From assembly GCA_032690845.1 (NCBI GenBank), contig CM064422.1, positions 2,480,001 to 2,544,000 on the forward strand: a stretch of 64,000 bases of DNA, read 5' to 3'. This DNA comes from Eleusine coracana subsp. coracana. Its lineage: Eukaryota; Streptophyta; Magnoliopsida; Poales; Poaceae. Shown piece by piece: positions 10,560-20,712 of this stretch. The translations under genes were made by a program, and so were the position numbers. Under the pieces are notes generated by a model, which had not been told where the DNA came from, made no database searches, and saw nothing but the letters and a program-made list of their open reading frames with translations. Numbering within the stretch: position 1 is the stretch's first letter; the number at the start of each line of letters is the position of its first letter.

Positions 10560-10902
10560 AAGAACGCCCACTGGATCAAACGGTTTCCTTATCAGCCTGA
10601 AGATGTCAACTGTGGCCACGGCCGGCAAGGCCCAACTTATGCCGACGCTTCCTCTCAATGCTCTAAAATAAATGCGTGATATTTGATCCAAAAAAAATAC
10701 GTAATAATTTCAAAAAGGTCATCAGTTAATAGAATTTTAATCATAAAAAATCAGTAATGTTAAAAAAAAATCTTTTCAAGAGAGTTACCGCTGCAAGAGT
10801 TCTGACTCCATAGGCCACGGCAAAGTTCTGATGCACTAGGCTTACGTTTCCAGAACGAGAATTCTCTCTCTGACACTCGGGGGCTCTAGGTTTTCCCGCA
10901 AC
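10560..10902. repeat. Segmental duplication, copy 1 (uninterrupted)
   Basis: About 340 bp starting AAGAACGCCCACTGGATCAA and ending near TTTTCCCGCAAC. It is repeated at 11707-11784 plus 12561-12859. It differs from copy 2 by point changes, a 6-bp insertion near 10595 and lack of a ~28-bp stretch. It has no insertion at the site where copy 2 carries the hAT-type element, so it serves as the empty site. Confidence 0.85.
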
Positions 10903-11706
10903 CAGGTTGCACCTCCACCCGACCCAAATGCTCCTTTATGGGATATGTTCAAGCAGATTACAATACCAGCAGATGATAGGCTCACTGTAGGGGTACACCT
11001 TTGCAAGTCAGAATTTTAAGTCCTTCGTGGTTTTCTTGTCAACATGGGTCAAGAGTACCTTGAGCGCTGGGTGTACAAGTATTTACCTGGTGGTGATCCT
11101 GATAACTAGTGATCTGTTTAGGTAACATAGATTGCATAGGCTTTTAGGAATATAGCTTAGATATGCTTCTGGTTGTGTGGTTGATGGGGTCTGATTTTGT
11201 TGTACCCTTCTAGTAGTATGTATGATATGATAATATGGTAATCATGTACCGTTTAGGATGGTACTTGAACATAAAATTTTTCTAATCTTAGTTGACAAGT
11301 TATTAAGCCTTATAGGACAGCATGTGCTCTACTTTCAAATGATCAACTAATATTAGTGTGTAATATAATGGAATGATCACTTATATTCTAATCTCTATTT
11401 GACTTTTGTGACTTGTCATTCTTGTTAAATATATAGATTGTTGGTTACTTGATCATCTCTGTACAAGAAAATTGTAGAGGTAATCTCAACACACTTTAAA
11501 CCAGTGGTGAACGCAACACATGCAATTTTATGAGCCAAACACTGCCTAGCTGTCATATCCGATCAGGCAGTGTACCAGGACTCCAACCAAACATTGCCTA
11601 GTTTTAGCATCTGTCTGGTCAGGCAATATCGGAAGCAGTAGCAGGCAGATTCCAGGCAGGCGGAATTGTCAGGCAAAAGGTTCAGGACTGCATCCAAACA
11701 TGCCCT
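10903..11706. other. Intergenic; possible gene fragment and transposon debris
   Basis: Near 10918-11110 short in-frame stretches (for example a frame from 11044 ending GGDPDN then stop) look like a decayed coding exon, but the family is not recognised. 11480-11706 ends CCAAACATGCCCTAA, a common end for grass DNA transposons. Neither is firm. Confidence 0.3.
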
Positions 11707-12859
11707 AAGAACGCCCACTGGATCAAACGGTTTCCTTATCAAGATGTCAACTGTGGTCACGGCCGGCAAGGTCCAACCTATGCCTAGAGATGGCAATGGG
11801 TACAAACCCGGCGGGTTTTAGTCGCCCATATCCGCACCCGACTATGAAAACCATACCCGTCCCTGTACCCATACCTGCTCGCGGGTGGGATTTCGTTCCC
11901 ATACCCGAACCCACGTGGGTATCGGGTACCCGATGGGTCTTTGACACCCGGCCGCCGCACATCCGTGCTCTGCATCAACGCCATGCCGCCGAGCTACTGA
12001 GCCCTCGCCGTTGAGGGAGACACGTGCGCGGTCGAGAAAAATTCATTGTCGAATCATCGGGCCACCGTTATTGAGGAAATTGCTGCCCCATGCACTGAGG
12101 AAGTCGCTGCCCGCATGCACCATCGATAGGTCTGAGCTTCGACACATCATTGCCATCAAGAGGGTTATCAACTGTGCACGCCATCGGGTCACTGTCATCA
12201 TGGGAACCACCATGGCGTAGCCTTGTGGATGGAGCCGTCGCATGCCTAGAGTTGTTGGAATTAGGGTGAACTTTCTAAATTTATAGTACAAGCGATGGTC
12301 AGTTCAGGCTAGGCCAAAGTTATGTGTAGCTGGGCCAAAGTCATGTGTAGCTGGGCCATATGGGCCAAAATTCACACACTGCGGGTATGCGGGTAAACGG
12401 GGACGGATTAATGGTTCCTGTACCCATACCCGCCATACCCGATGGGTATAATTCCTTGTCTGTTTACATACCCATGGGTATAAAATTTGTACCATACCCG
12501 GCTTCTAATAGGGTTTTTATCCATCGGGTAATGGGTAACGGGTACCCATTGCCATCTCTACCTATGCCGACGCTTTCTCTCAATCCTCCAAAATAAATGC
12601 GTGATATTTGATCCAAAAAAAAGCACGCAATAATTTCAAAAAGGTCATCAGTTAATAGAATTTTAATTCATAAAAAATCAGTAATGTTAAAAAAAATTCT
12701 TTTCAAGAGAGTTACCGTTGCAAGAGTTCTGAGTCCATCGGCCACGGCAAAGTTCCGATGCACTAGGCTTACGTTTCCAGAACGAGAATACGTAACCCGT
12801 AATTCAAGCCCAGATAATTCTCTCTCTGACGCTCGGGGGCTCTGGGTTTTCCCGCAACA
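11707..12859. repeat. Segmental duplication, copy 2, split by a hAT-type element
   Basis: The sequence of 10560-10902 recurs as 11707-11784 and 12561-12859, with the transposon at 11785-12560 in between. The only duplicated bases at the junction are the 8-bp target site CCTATGCC. Confidence 0.85.
11785..12560. mobile_element. Non-autonomous hAT-type transposon (776 bp)
   Basis: The terminal inverted repeats are TAGAGATGGCAATGGGTAC and its exact complement. An exact 8-bp target duplication CCTATGCC flanks it (11777-11784 and 12561-12568), as expected for hAT. Subterminal regions are dense in ACCCG/CGGGT words. No transposase frame is present. Copy 1 of the surrounding duplication (10560-10902) lacks it. 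Confidence 0.92.
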
Positions 12860-14316
12860 CCCGCCTAGGGCGCCAAAAAGGAGCAGCGAAGGAAAAAATT
12901 CCGCCCCTTCCAGCCGTGCAGATTAAGATCTGCGGTCGTGATCGTTCCCAGGGTCTGGAGGACCCATCCATATTAGCCGGTGACCTCTGCCTTCCTTTCT
13001 TCCTGCTTGTTCATCTACCCCAAAGCAGGCGCAAACCCAAGCAGGAACAGCAAGCAGCCGCCGCGGGAGCGCCTCCGGCGACGGGTCGGGAGCTTGCTCC
13101 GGGCCGTGGGCCTTGCGCACGGGAGGAGGCTGCGGGCCGGTCGACGACGGCGCCTGCGGGTTGGAGTCGGCGGTGTTACTTCGACGCGGCGCAGTATGAC
13201 CTCTCCTCTCTTTCTCTCTCCCGCGTGCTATCTCTTCCTCTCTCTTAGATCCGGCAAATTCCAGTAGAACGGGAACGGAGGGCGGGGAGGAGAATGAACT
13301 TGCGGTCGGCGGCGGGAAGGGTTCGATCCGGCGGGACCTGGCCAATAGCAAAGCAGTTGGGTCTGCTAGATGTAGCAGAGCGCGGAGGCAAAATAGCACT
13401 GCGTTACTAGTAGCAAACGCAGTAGGGCTTCGGTTGGAGGCTATTTTTTGGGTTGCTTTGTTGAAAAAATAGGGTAGCAAAGGGAACTAAAAATCTTCCA
13501 GCTCCACCACCAACTCCTCCTCAACTACTCGCTCACACCTATTTTTTGCCGGTTTTGAGTTGGTTTCTAGGAGCGAATCGGCGCCGGAGCAGCGAATCTG
13601 TAACCATTCCTTCGTGATTTGGGAGGCATTTCCCCCCTTTTTTCTGGTATCCTGCGGAGTTGGATGGAGTCGGTTCCTCCTCTGAATCTGAATTCCGATG
13701 GCTAATCCCGTTGGTCTTCTGGTCTCCTGCAAAGTAGGAAGATTTGGTTATATTTTTGCCATGTATGATTTTGTTTCTCGATCTGGTTTTGGCGGCCGGG
13801 TTGTGTTTGGAGAGCTGAGCGTTAGGATCCTCCTCCTCCCCCTTTCCGAATTTTGAGTTTTGAGGAGCGTTTAGGACCAGATGTTCAGCGGTAGAAAGCA
13901 CAAGGGAACCATGTCGCCTACCTTTGCTCTACTACTTTGGAGTTTGGAGTTAGATTTTTAGTTCACTTCATATTTTATTACAACATTTCTTCAAGAGGGA
14001 GCAGATTTGCCTCTGTACCAGATAGGTGGAAACAGTAGGATTTTGCTCTTTTAGTAGCCTTCTTGTAGAGTAGATTAATCTTTGTACAAGCTGGGATACC
14101 AGGATCGTGGTTATTTAGCTGGAATGGAAAACTCTATGTTTGGTGTCCTGTGGCAAGTTGTTGCTAGAATGTACTCTTTACTTGAGTCCTGTCTATAGTC
14201 CTTACTCTTTCCTCTAAAATTATTTTTCTGGAACTTTTTTGTTAAGTTTCCGTTTCTACTTTGTACCAACTATGAATTATTCCTTGGTAACTGCATCTGG
14301 CTATTTCAGGTTACTG
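12860..14316. other. Probable 5' untranslated region and leader intron of the DUF1639 gene
   Basis: A GC-rich stretch (about 12900-13300) with CT-rich tracts is a plausible first exon on the plus strand. The coding exon starts just after a good acceptor (CTATTTCAG, AG at 14308-14309), which implies an intron in the leader. The exact first exon cannot be fixed from sequence alone. Confidence 0.4.
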
Positions 14317-15221
14317 ATGGACCAGGAGGTGAAGGACTCGAGGCCCTCAAGGTCTCCCAGTGAGCCAAATCACTTCCTTCAATGGGGCAGCCGCAAGCGG
14401 CTGCGCTGTGTCAAGACACGCGATGATGGATCGCCATCACCGTCACCATCTGAAGTTCTCAGACGTGCCATACCACGAACAACTCGGCCTCTTGACATCG
14501 CCCCATTTCGGTCACCATGCCGTCCTAGCACCCTTCAGCATAGGTAATTTCAATATACAAGGGCTTTATTCACACTATTCATTGTTATATCAAGAAGTGG
14601 CATAACATGATGCTCAAAATACCTTCTGTGATCAGGAAATCTGATTCACTAGTGAACGAGTACAAACAGTCCATAGCCCTGTCACCAGATAAGGACCGGT
14701 ATTACTCCACTAGGGGTTCACCATTTCCATTTGAGGGGAATGGGTTTGATTTTGGTGGTGGGACAGAAGAGAAAGGAACTACTGCATTGCCTAGGTTCTT
14801 CATTGCTCTGTCTAACAAGGAAAAGGAGGAGGATTTCATGGCTATGAAGGGCTGCAAGCTCCCACATAGGCCAAAGAAGAGGCCCAAGTTGATGCAGAAG
14901 TGCTTGCTTGTAATGCTCTTTTCCACAAAACTTGATGTTCTTTGCATTGATATGACCATGCTCATTTGTTTGATTACAGATGGTTAGCCCGGGAGCTTGG
15001 TTATCAGATTTGTCACATGAGAGATATGAAGTTAGAGAGAAGAAGAGCTCAAGAAAGGTAAGCTGGATTAAATGGGTTTCTTTTGCTTCAAGAAGTACAC
15101 GATGTCTTGTCTGTTCAAATATTTTGCCAATTCATTCCGGCTAGTTGTTAATTTGAGCAAAATTAACCTGCAGAGGGCTAGAGGCTTGAAGGCTTTGAGC
15201 ATGGAGAGTGATTCAGAGTAG
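14317..15221 (+). CDS. DUF1639 family protein
   Basis: Four exons (14317-14543, 14636-14909, 14980-15057, 15174-15221) give 208 residues, all with GT-AG introns and matching phases. The plant-specific DUF1639 signature spans exons 2-4: KLPHRPKKRPKLMQK, then MVSPGAWLSDLSHERYEVRE, then a basic Lys/Arg stretch and RARGLKALSMESDSE at the C terminus. The N-terminal half is low complexity, rich in Ser, Pro and Arg. The molecular function of the family is unknown; a nuclear location is plausible from the basic tracts but is inference. The start follows an intron acceptor 8 nt upstream, so the 5' leader is spliced. The gene looks intact. Confidence 0.88.
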
Positions 15222-15716
15222 AGGTGGCAGGGTATGAGGAATTTTGGACATAACTTTAGCTAGAGGAGGATATATCTAGCTATCTGGCAATGCTGGTTCT
15301 TCAGTTAGACAAATCCCTGCATCTAATCCGGCGGGGTTATCAATGGCTGTTATCTCCCTGTCTCACCCCTGTTCTACTTCCACCCTCTATTAGTTAGAGA
15401 AAAATACAATGAACCATGCATGCTGACAAAAGATGAGATTTAAAAAATTTGTTACTGGTGAGGTGCAACTCAATCTATTAGGCACTTTGTTTGGTTACTT
15501 ACACCATTTGAGAATGGGAGGCATCTAGAAACCCCTCGGAGGAATCAGGAATGTTTATCCTTTGAGAACATTTCGTTAGAGGTTGACTGATGTACGTTTG
15601 CTGTAAACTTGTAATAGTAAGACAATTGCTAGATGAACTATGGTGGTCATTCGATAAGGTGATTGTCTAATTTGCAACGTCCGTACGCCACCGAGACATG
15701 GTATAAGTTTTTCAAC
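15222..15716. other. 3' untranslated region of the DUF1639 gene and spacer
   Basis: AT-rich sequence with no coding signal. A transcript end is expected here but no decisive polyadenylation signal was picked out. Confidence 0.4.
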
Positions 15717-15960
15717 GGAATTGTGCCTTCCCCATTTTAAACTGTTGTTGTTAGGACAACAATTCTAGTTTCGAAATGAACTGAAATTGTTGTCTTAATG
15801 ACAATTTGAGAATGTAAGTGTATGTTTTAAACATGAAATTGTGTTTTCCCCTCATCTTTAAATTGTTGTTGTTACGACAACAATTCTACTTTAGAAATGA
15901 ACTGAAATTGTTGTCCTAAAGACAAAATTTGAGAATGGAGGGAATATATGTTTTAAGCAT
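15717..15960. repeat. Two tandem ~120 bp units with short inverted repeats
   Basis: Units at 15717-15835 and 15836-15960 each contain TTGTTGTTASGACAACAATT, GAAATGAACTGAAATTGTTG and TTTGAGAATG. The second ends GAGAATGGAGGGAA, like a decayed Stowaway end. Probably remnants of a small DNA transposon. Confidence 0.65.
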
Positions 15961-16079
15961 TTCTAGTGGTATTCTGAAATTTCTGGTTGTCTTGTCTTGT
16001 CTATGACATCTGCAATGTTGATAGTAGTTGTGAATCTCATTTTATTTTTGAAATCAGTTTTGAACGTGAGCCATCTAGG

Positions 16080-16345
16080 GTTAACAGAATAGGGGTTAAC
16101 CGGGAAACCGGTCTGGATTGGTTGTATTGGTCGGTAGGTTAACCCTTGGTTTTGATTTAAAATTGAAAATAAAATGAGATTGGTTAACCATAAAAAAAAT
16201 TGGTTACGCCCGATTGATTAACCATAAAAAATTGAATTTAAAAATAATAATATATCAACAAAACTGACCTGTTAAACCGGCCGGTTAACTGATCATGGAC
16301 TGTTTACTCTAAAAACTGAATTTTGCCCGGTTAACGGTTCCAGCT
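16080..16345. repeat. Possible degenerate foldback element rich in GGTTAAC
   Basis: Starts GGGGTTAACCGGG and ends CCCGGTTAACGGTTCC, which are imperfect inverted repeats, with several internal GGTTAACC words and an AT-rich middle. No clear target duplication. Confidence 0.4.
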
Positions 16346-16380
16346 GCAAGGAAGCCGACGTCCGCTTATCATATACTCCT

Positions 16381-16430
16381 GGAAACTTGCTGCACCGTGC
16401 ACGGCACATCGCACGGTGCAGCAAGTTTCC
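16381..16430. repeat. Perfect 20-bp inverted repeat with a 10-nt loop
   Basis: GGAAACTTGCTGCACCGTGC (16381-16400) is followed by a 10-nt loop and then its exact reverse complement (16411-16430). It lies in the spacer between the DUF1639 gene and the prenyltransferase. Confidence 0.9.
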
Positions 16431-17243
16431 CGGTCACCGCTGCCTCTCCGTAGTTTCAGGCGGAGCATAGCCTCCCTCTCTTCCTCAGTCGAACCAGGTG
16501 TTCCGTGTCAAAAAAAAAAAGGTATCCCTTCTCCAAACTGATCGAGGAAAGATAGGTTTGTGAAGATTGGAGAATTGGCCGTGAACGAGCATATAAACCA
16601 CGATTTGAGTGCTACTTAAGGTGATTCACGCACCACTTGAGGGTTGAGTCACCTCTTGCTGGCGGTTTTCTTGACGGGCATATTACCAGATGACATTCTA
16701 ATGGCAATTGGAATCTCATACAAAATCTACAGGAATTCAACGAGAAAGTAGAAACAAATCCACGGTCCTCGGAAACGAGAAAATCTGATCACAAATGTAA
16801 CTAGACTGGCACGCGGCATTGACCGCTGACGCCCTATAATTCCCACCGACTGTTGTGCATGATCTGTATATTAGCAAACAAAGAAGAGCAGACACATCAT
16901 ACTCACAGGCATAACGCATATCACCTCTGCCTAAAACACTCCAATTGGAAAAGGCACTTTTATTACACCAAATATCACTAATATTATTTGGTATTTATGC
17001 AGTAGCCCTCTGGCAGCCTGCAAATCCTGGAGCCACAACGTTTGTACAAGCTCCCATAAGCTACAGAATTACAGTGGCATACATGTTCCACCAATTCGAC
17101 CTGTCCATAGTGCCATAGTGGCATAAGCTATGCTCCTTTTGGCATTTCCCATTTCCAGGAAAACAAACGGGTAGTCGTTGACAGATTGACTCGGTACCAA
17201 AACTATATAATCGTCTTGATATGACCTTACAGACAACACGACA
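16431..17243. other. Spacer, including the 3' untranslated region of the prenyltransferase
   Basis: The part next to 17244 should be the 3' end of the minus-strand gene. A poly(A) run lies near 16510. No other gene is seen. Confidence 0.4.
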
Positions 17244-18323
17244 TCACAGTTGCTTTTTAGCCAGCATCCTGTTTTGCTCCAGATAAGGGTGAGCTCGCTG
17301 ATACTGTAATATAGCCCAAACAAGGTTCCAAAAAGAGAACTCTGGCCATAGAGGATCTGGATTCTGCAAATGACTAAATGTTGTTTGCCAAAGAAGGAAA
17401 TTACTCAGTCAAGTCTCACCTGAAGTCCTGATTACAATATCAGGATCTGGGCAACCAGTGCTATACATATGACGATCCAAATCAGACACTGAAATCTCTG
17501 AATGCATACCATTGTTTAGAGTATGGACATCAAAGTTGCCAGCATTTTCTTTCTGCAACATTTCCCTCCTTTCTGCACAGACCTCATTAACAGCATTGAC
17601 AATCTCTGAAGTCGAGTTATATGGCATGCAAACAGATAAAACCAACCCTGTGTTTTCAGCCATGCTTTCCATTAGTTTCCGAGCTGCTAACCTCACTGGC
17701 TCGCATAGCATATCCAAGCTCCCCCAAAAGTTGATTCTGCATTTGAGCCTGTTGATTACATTTCTATTTTCTAAAAGTTCAATGATCTTTTCCTCCATTA
17801 AATCCATCAAGTTCTGTACCTCCGTTGGGTCTCGTTTAAAGTTATCAATGCTAAATGCATACACTGTGACATAATTGACACCCATTTCATAGCAGTACAT
17901 TAGGTTTGACATCAGAGCAGAGAAACCTACCCTATGACCGGTTCCTTCCAGAACACTTCTGAATTTTGCATATCTACGATTGCCATCCATAATAAATGCG
18001 ATGTGTTTAGGCATTGGGCCATACGAGAGGACAGCTATGAGAAACTTGCGTAGGAAAGTCTGAAGACTTGCAAGAACACCAGTTGTAGCCAACTCATCAG
18101 GCTTCTGTATATTCTGATCCTAGACAGATGAAATATATCAGCACAGATCAGAACCTTCCATTGTAAGATAATTTGTATATGTCAGCCTAACAAATAGTTA
18201 TAGATATCTACAAGACTAATAACTACGTAATCCGAAATTCTGAATGCTTGTTTCTCTATTAAAGAACCATACGGATATAAACCTCACCACTAAAGGTGAC
18301 GCAGGGATAAGCGATGCTGCCAT
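17244..18323 (-). CDS. cis-Prenyltransferase (dehydrodolichyl diphosphate synthase-like) with an in-frame TGA
   Basis: Two coding exons, 18323-18288 and 18119-17244, joined in phase 0 by a GT-AG intron. They give 303 codons apart from one TGA at codon 249 (17411-17409). The family adds isopentenyl diphosphate units in cis to make dolichol-type lipids, at the ER. The catalytic motif PKHIAFIMDGNRRYAK is intact (Asp57), as are the middle motifs VNYVTVYAFSIDNF and INFWGSLDML. The C-terminal motif reads IRTSGET-stop-LSNFLLWQTTF and continues cleanly for 54 more codons to a proper end. The lost codon is the second arginine of the Arg-x(5)-Arg diphosphate-binding motif, CGA to TGA in the simplest view. 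As read, the product stops at 248 residues and should be inactive. A further 5' leader exon probably ends at 19103 (CAG|GTCAGT). Confidence 0.88.
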
Positions 18324-20712
18324 CTCGATGATGAGGGACTAGGCGACCAATAGCAAAGCTGCAAGCAGAAAACACATGAAGGAAAAGTGAGTGTCCACCG
18401 TAAAAATAAAGTAGGATATATGGTTGCCAAAAAAAAAAACAGCTGATAAGAAACATATATTGTTTAAGTAAAAAAGGGGCAGTAAATTAAGGGTTCTACA
18501 AAGACACTGCACTATCTGCTCAGTTATGAACTAAAACATTTTATTTTGGGAGACAAAAGAGTCATCCTGGGTGATGGAACCACACAGTTTTTGAAAGTGG
18601 AGAAATGATGGTATCCACTGAGGTTCAAAGTCTACAGGCAATTTGAAAATGTTGATTTTCACTTGCTGATACACCCGAACTAAGAAAAACGAATTGAATT
18701 TTTGTACTAAAGGCCACATTCATCGCAGCACAACATGTTGACATACAAAGCACCTCAAGAGCTGAGGAGCATCAGCTTTGCTTCTTCCCTTCAGGAAACA
18801 ACCTTGTGTGTGCAGCTCCACGGTAAAAAAAACACTACTTCTACTTGCTCAACAGCTCAGCAGAGTGCTTTTGTGGGCAACACAGTATAGTTACACTAGA
18901 AGCTGTGTTTTTTTAGCTAAGCGCTCCTAATACTAATAGCTACCGGATCAGACTAAGTAGTATTGGATTAATATCACCGAAACCAGTCCAAACAAGAAAG
19001 CATCACACGCGTGCAGGCCTCACAGCTATTTTATCGAACACATGGTGAGCACTGATCAAGGTTGAGGAGCGATTGCAGAGAGAGACAGACAGACAGACTG
19101 ACCTGCGGGTTGGGGAGGCAAGCGGCGACGGGAGTGAGATCGGGGGAGCAGGTGGTAGTGGGTGGGAACCGGGAGAGAGGGGGGAATTTGTACCCCGCCG
19201 CCGTCCCGTCCAGAAGCGCGGAGACGGAGAGGGGCGGGCGGGACACCTCGCCACGGAGGGGGAATATTTCGGTTGTTCGTGACTGGTGGTGGTGGTGGCA
19301 GCGGAGTTGGCCGAGGATCCGCGCGCGACCAGCGTTCAGCGCTGGCGGAGGGGACCTCGCGCAGTTGTTCTTGCTCCCCATTTCGTAGCAAACCCAACTC
19401 GAGGCCCGTGCGCGCGGCCACCCATCCAACAGAACGCATTTGGTCACCATAGCACCACTGACGGAGCTTGCTGGCGGCCAACCTGGGCCGTGCCCCCCTA
19501 ATGTTTTGTTAAAAGAAAAATTATTTCTTCTTAAGCAGTCCATGTAATCCAATATACTAATCTCAGCAAAAAATATATTTTAAATTCTAATACTCAAGCT
19601 ATGAATGACTAATCTTCAATGGCTATAGAATCATTCCATATACCCATATATTCATGTTATGTCTTTGCACTTGAACATTTTTAAATTTACTTTGTCGCTT
19701 GCCACCCCTCCCCTAGAACATTGGTAAAGCTCCGTCATTGCATAGCATGGCGCAGCCCGTAGGTCGAAGCCGTAGACAACAAAGGTGAGCGCAGGGCGAA
19801 CACAACGGGCTAAATGAAAAATCGCCCGCAACCCGTTGAAGGTGTTCATAAAACCCAGATTCTAAAAAAAAAAATAGGTGTTCATAAAACCCAAACACAC
19901 ATAAAAGGGGTTATTACTCTTTGAGGCTAAAAAAATATTAATTTTTTAAAGCAAAAAATATGAATCTTTGAAGACAACTCGAGCTTTGTAATAGTTTTGG
20001 GGTCACCGCTTACGCCTTTAAAGAGTCTGGTGGTTCATGTGAACGTGCAAACATTTTTTTTTTTTACCCAAGTCAGGGAGGCTCCTACCTATTTTTTTAT
20101 AATATGCAAACAATATTACTGATGATCCATGCGATATTCATCTCCCTATTTCGTGAACAGAAGACCATGAGAGAAAGGGAAGTTCAGTACTAGAGACATG
20201 CTTTCAGATCGTACTATACTTCCATGTTCGACGGTTGACCAGATGCAGCAAACCCAACAGACAATGTCTTAACCTGTGCCTATGTTGTCGGCAGCAAGGC
20301 ATGTATGTCAGTTACATTTTTTACTGCACTCCAATTAGTAGTAAGTTACCTATTCTCAGTGGCACACAAGCTGCTGCTAAATGAATGAATCTGAATTGTA
20401 CCCATTCCTGCTTTCGGTGCGCCACACTGACAACCCAAAGGAGAAAAAGGTGACAACAACAAAGGCACAGCCCATAACCAGGAACACGAGTGAATCTACC
20501 ATATAGGAAAAGGAGGTAGGCCACCATTAGGGCATCACCACACCACCACATGCCACGCTTCTCTTCAGAAGCCTGACACTGCCAAGAAAAAAGAAAACTC
20601 AATAGAGAAACTACAGAGCAGCATCACACAACACATTCACATGACACACTATCTAGGCTACAGAAAACTGATTCTGATGATATATTGCACTCGAATGGTT
20701 GAGCAATATCAG
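18324..20712. other. Leader and promoter of the prenyltransferase, then spacer
   Basis: Acceptor TTGCAG just upstream of 18359 and donor CAG|GTCAGT at 19103/19102 (minus) suggest a noncoding first exon at about 19103-19260, in a GC-rich island with (CAGA)n at 19081-19100. From 19500 to 20712 I see poly(A)/poly(T) tracts and no gene; the right end should hold the neprosin-family 3' untranslated region. Confidence 0.4.

Noticed and set aside
12003..12560. Short frames inside the hAT-type element that might be transposase
   Set aside because: None exceeds about 80 codons and none resembles a hAT transposase; the element is non-autonomous.
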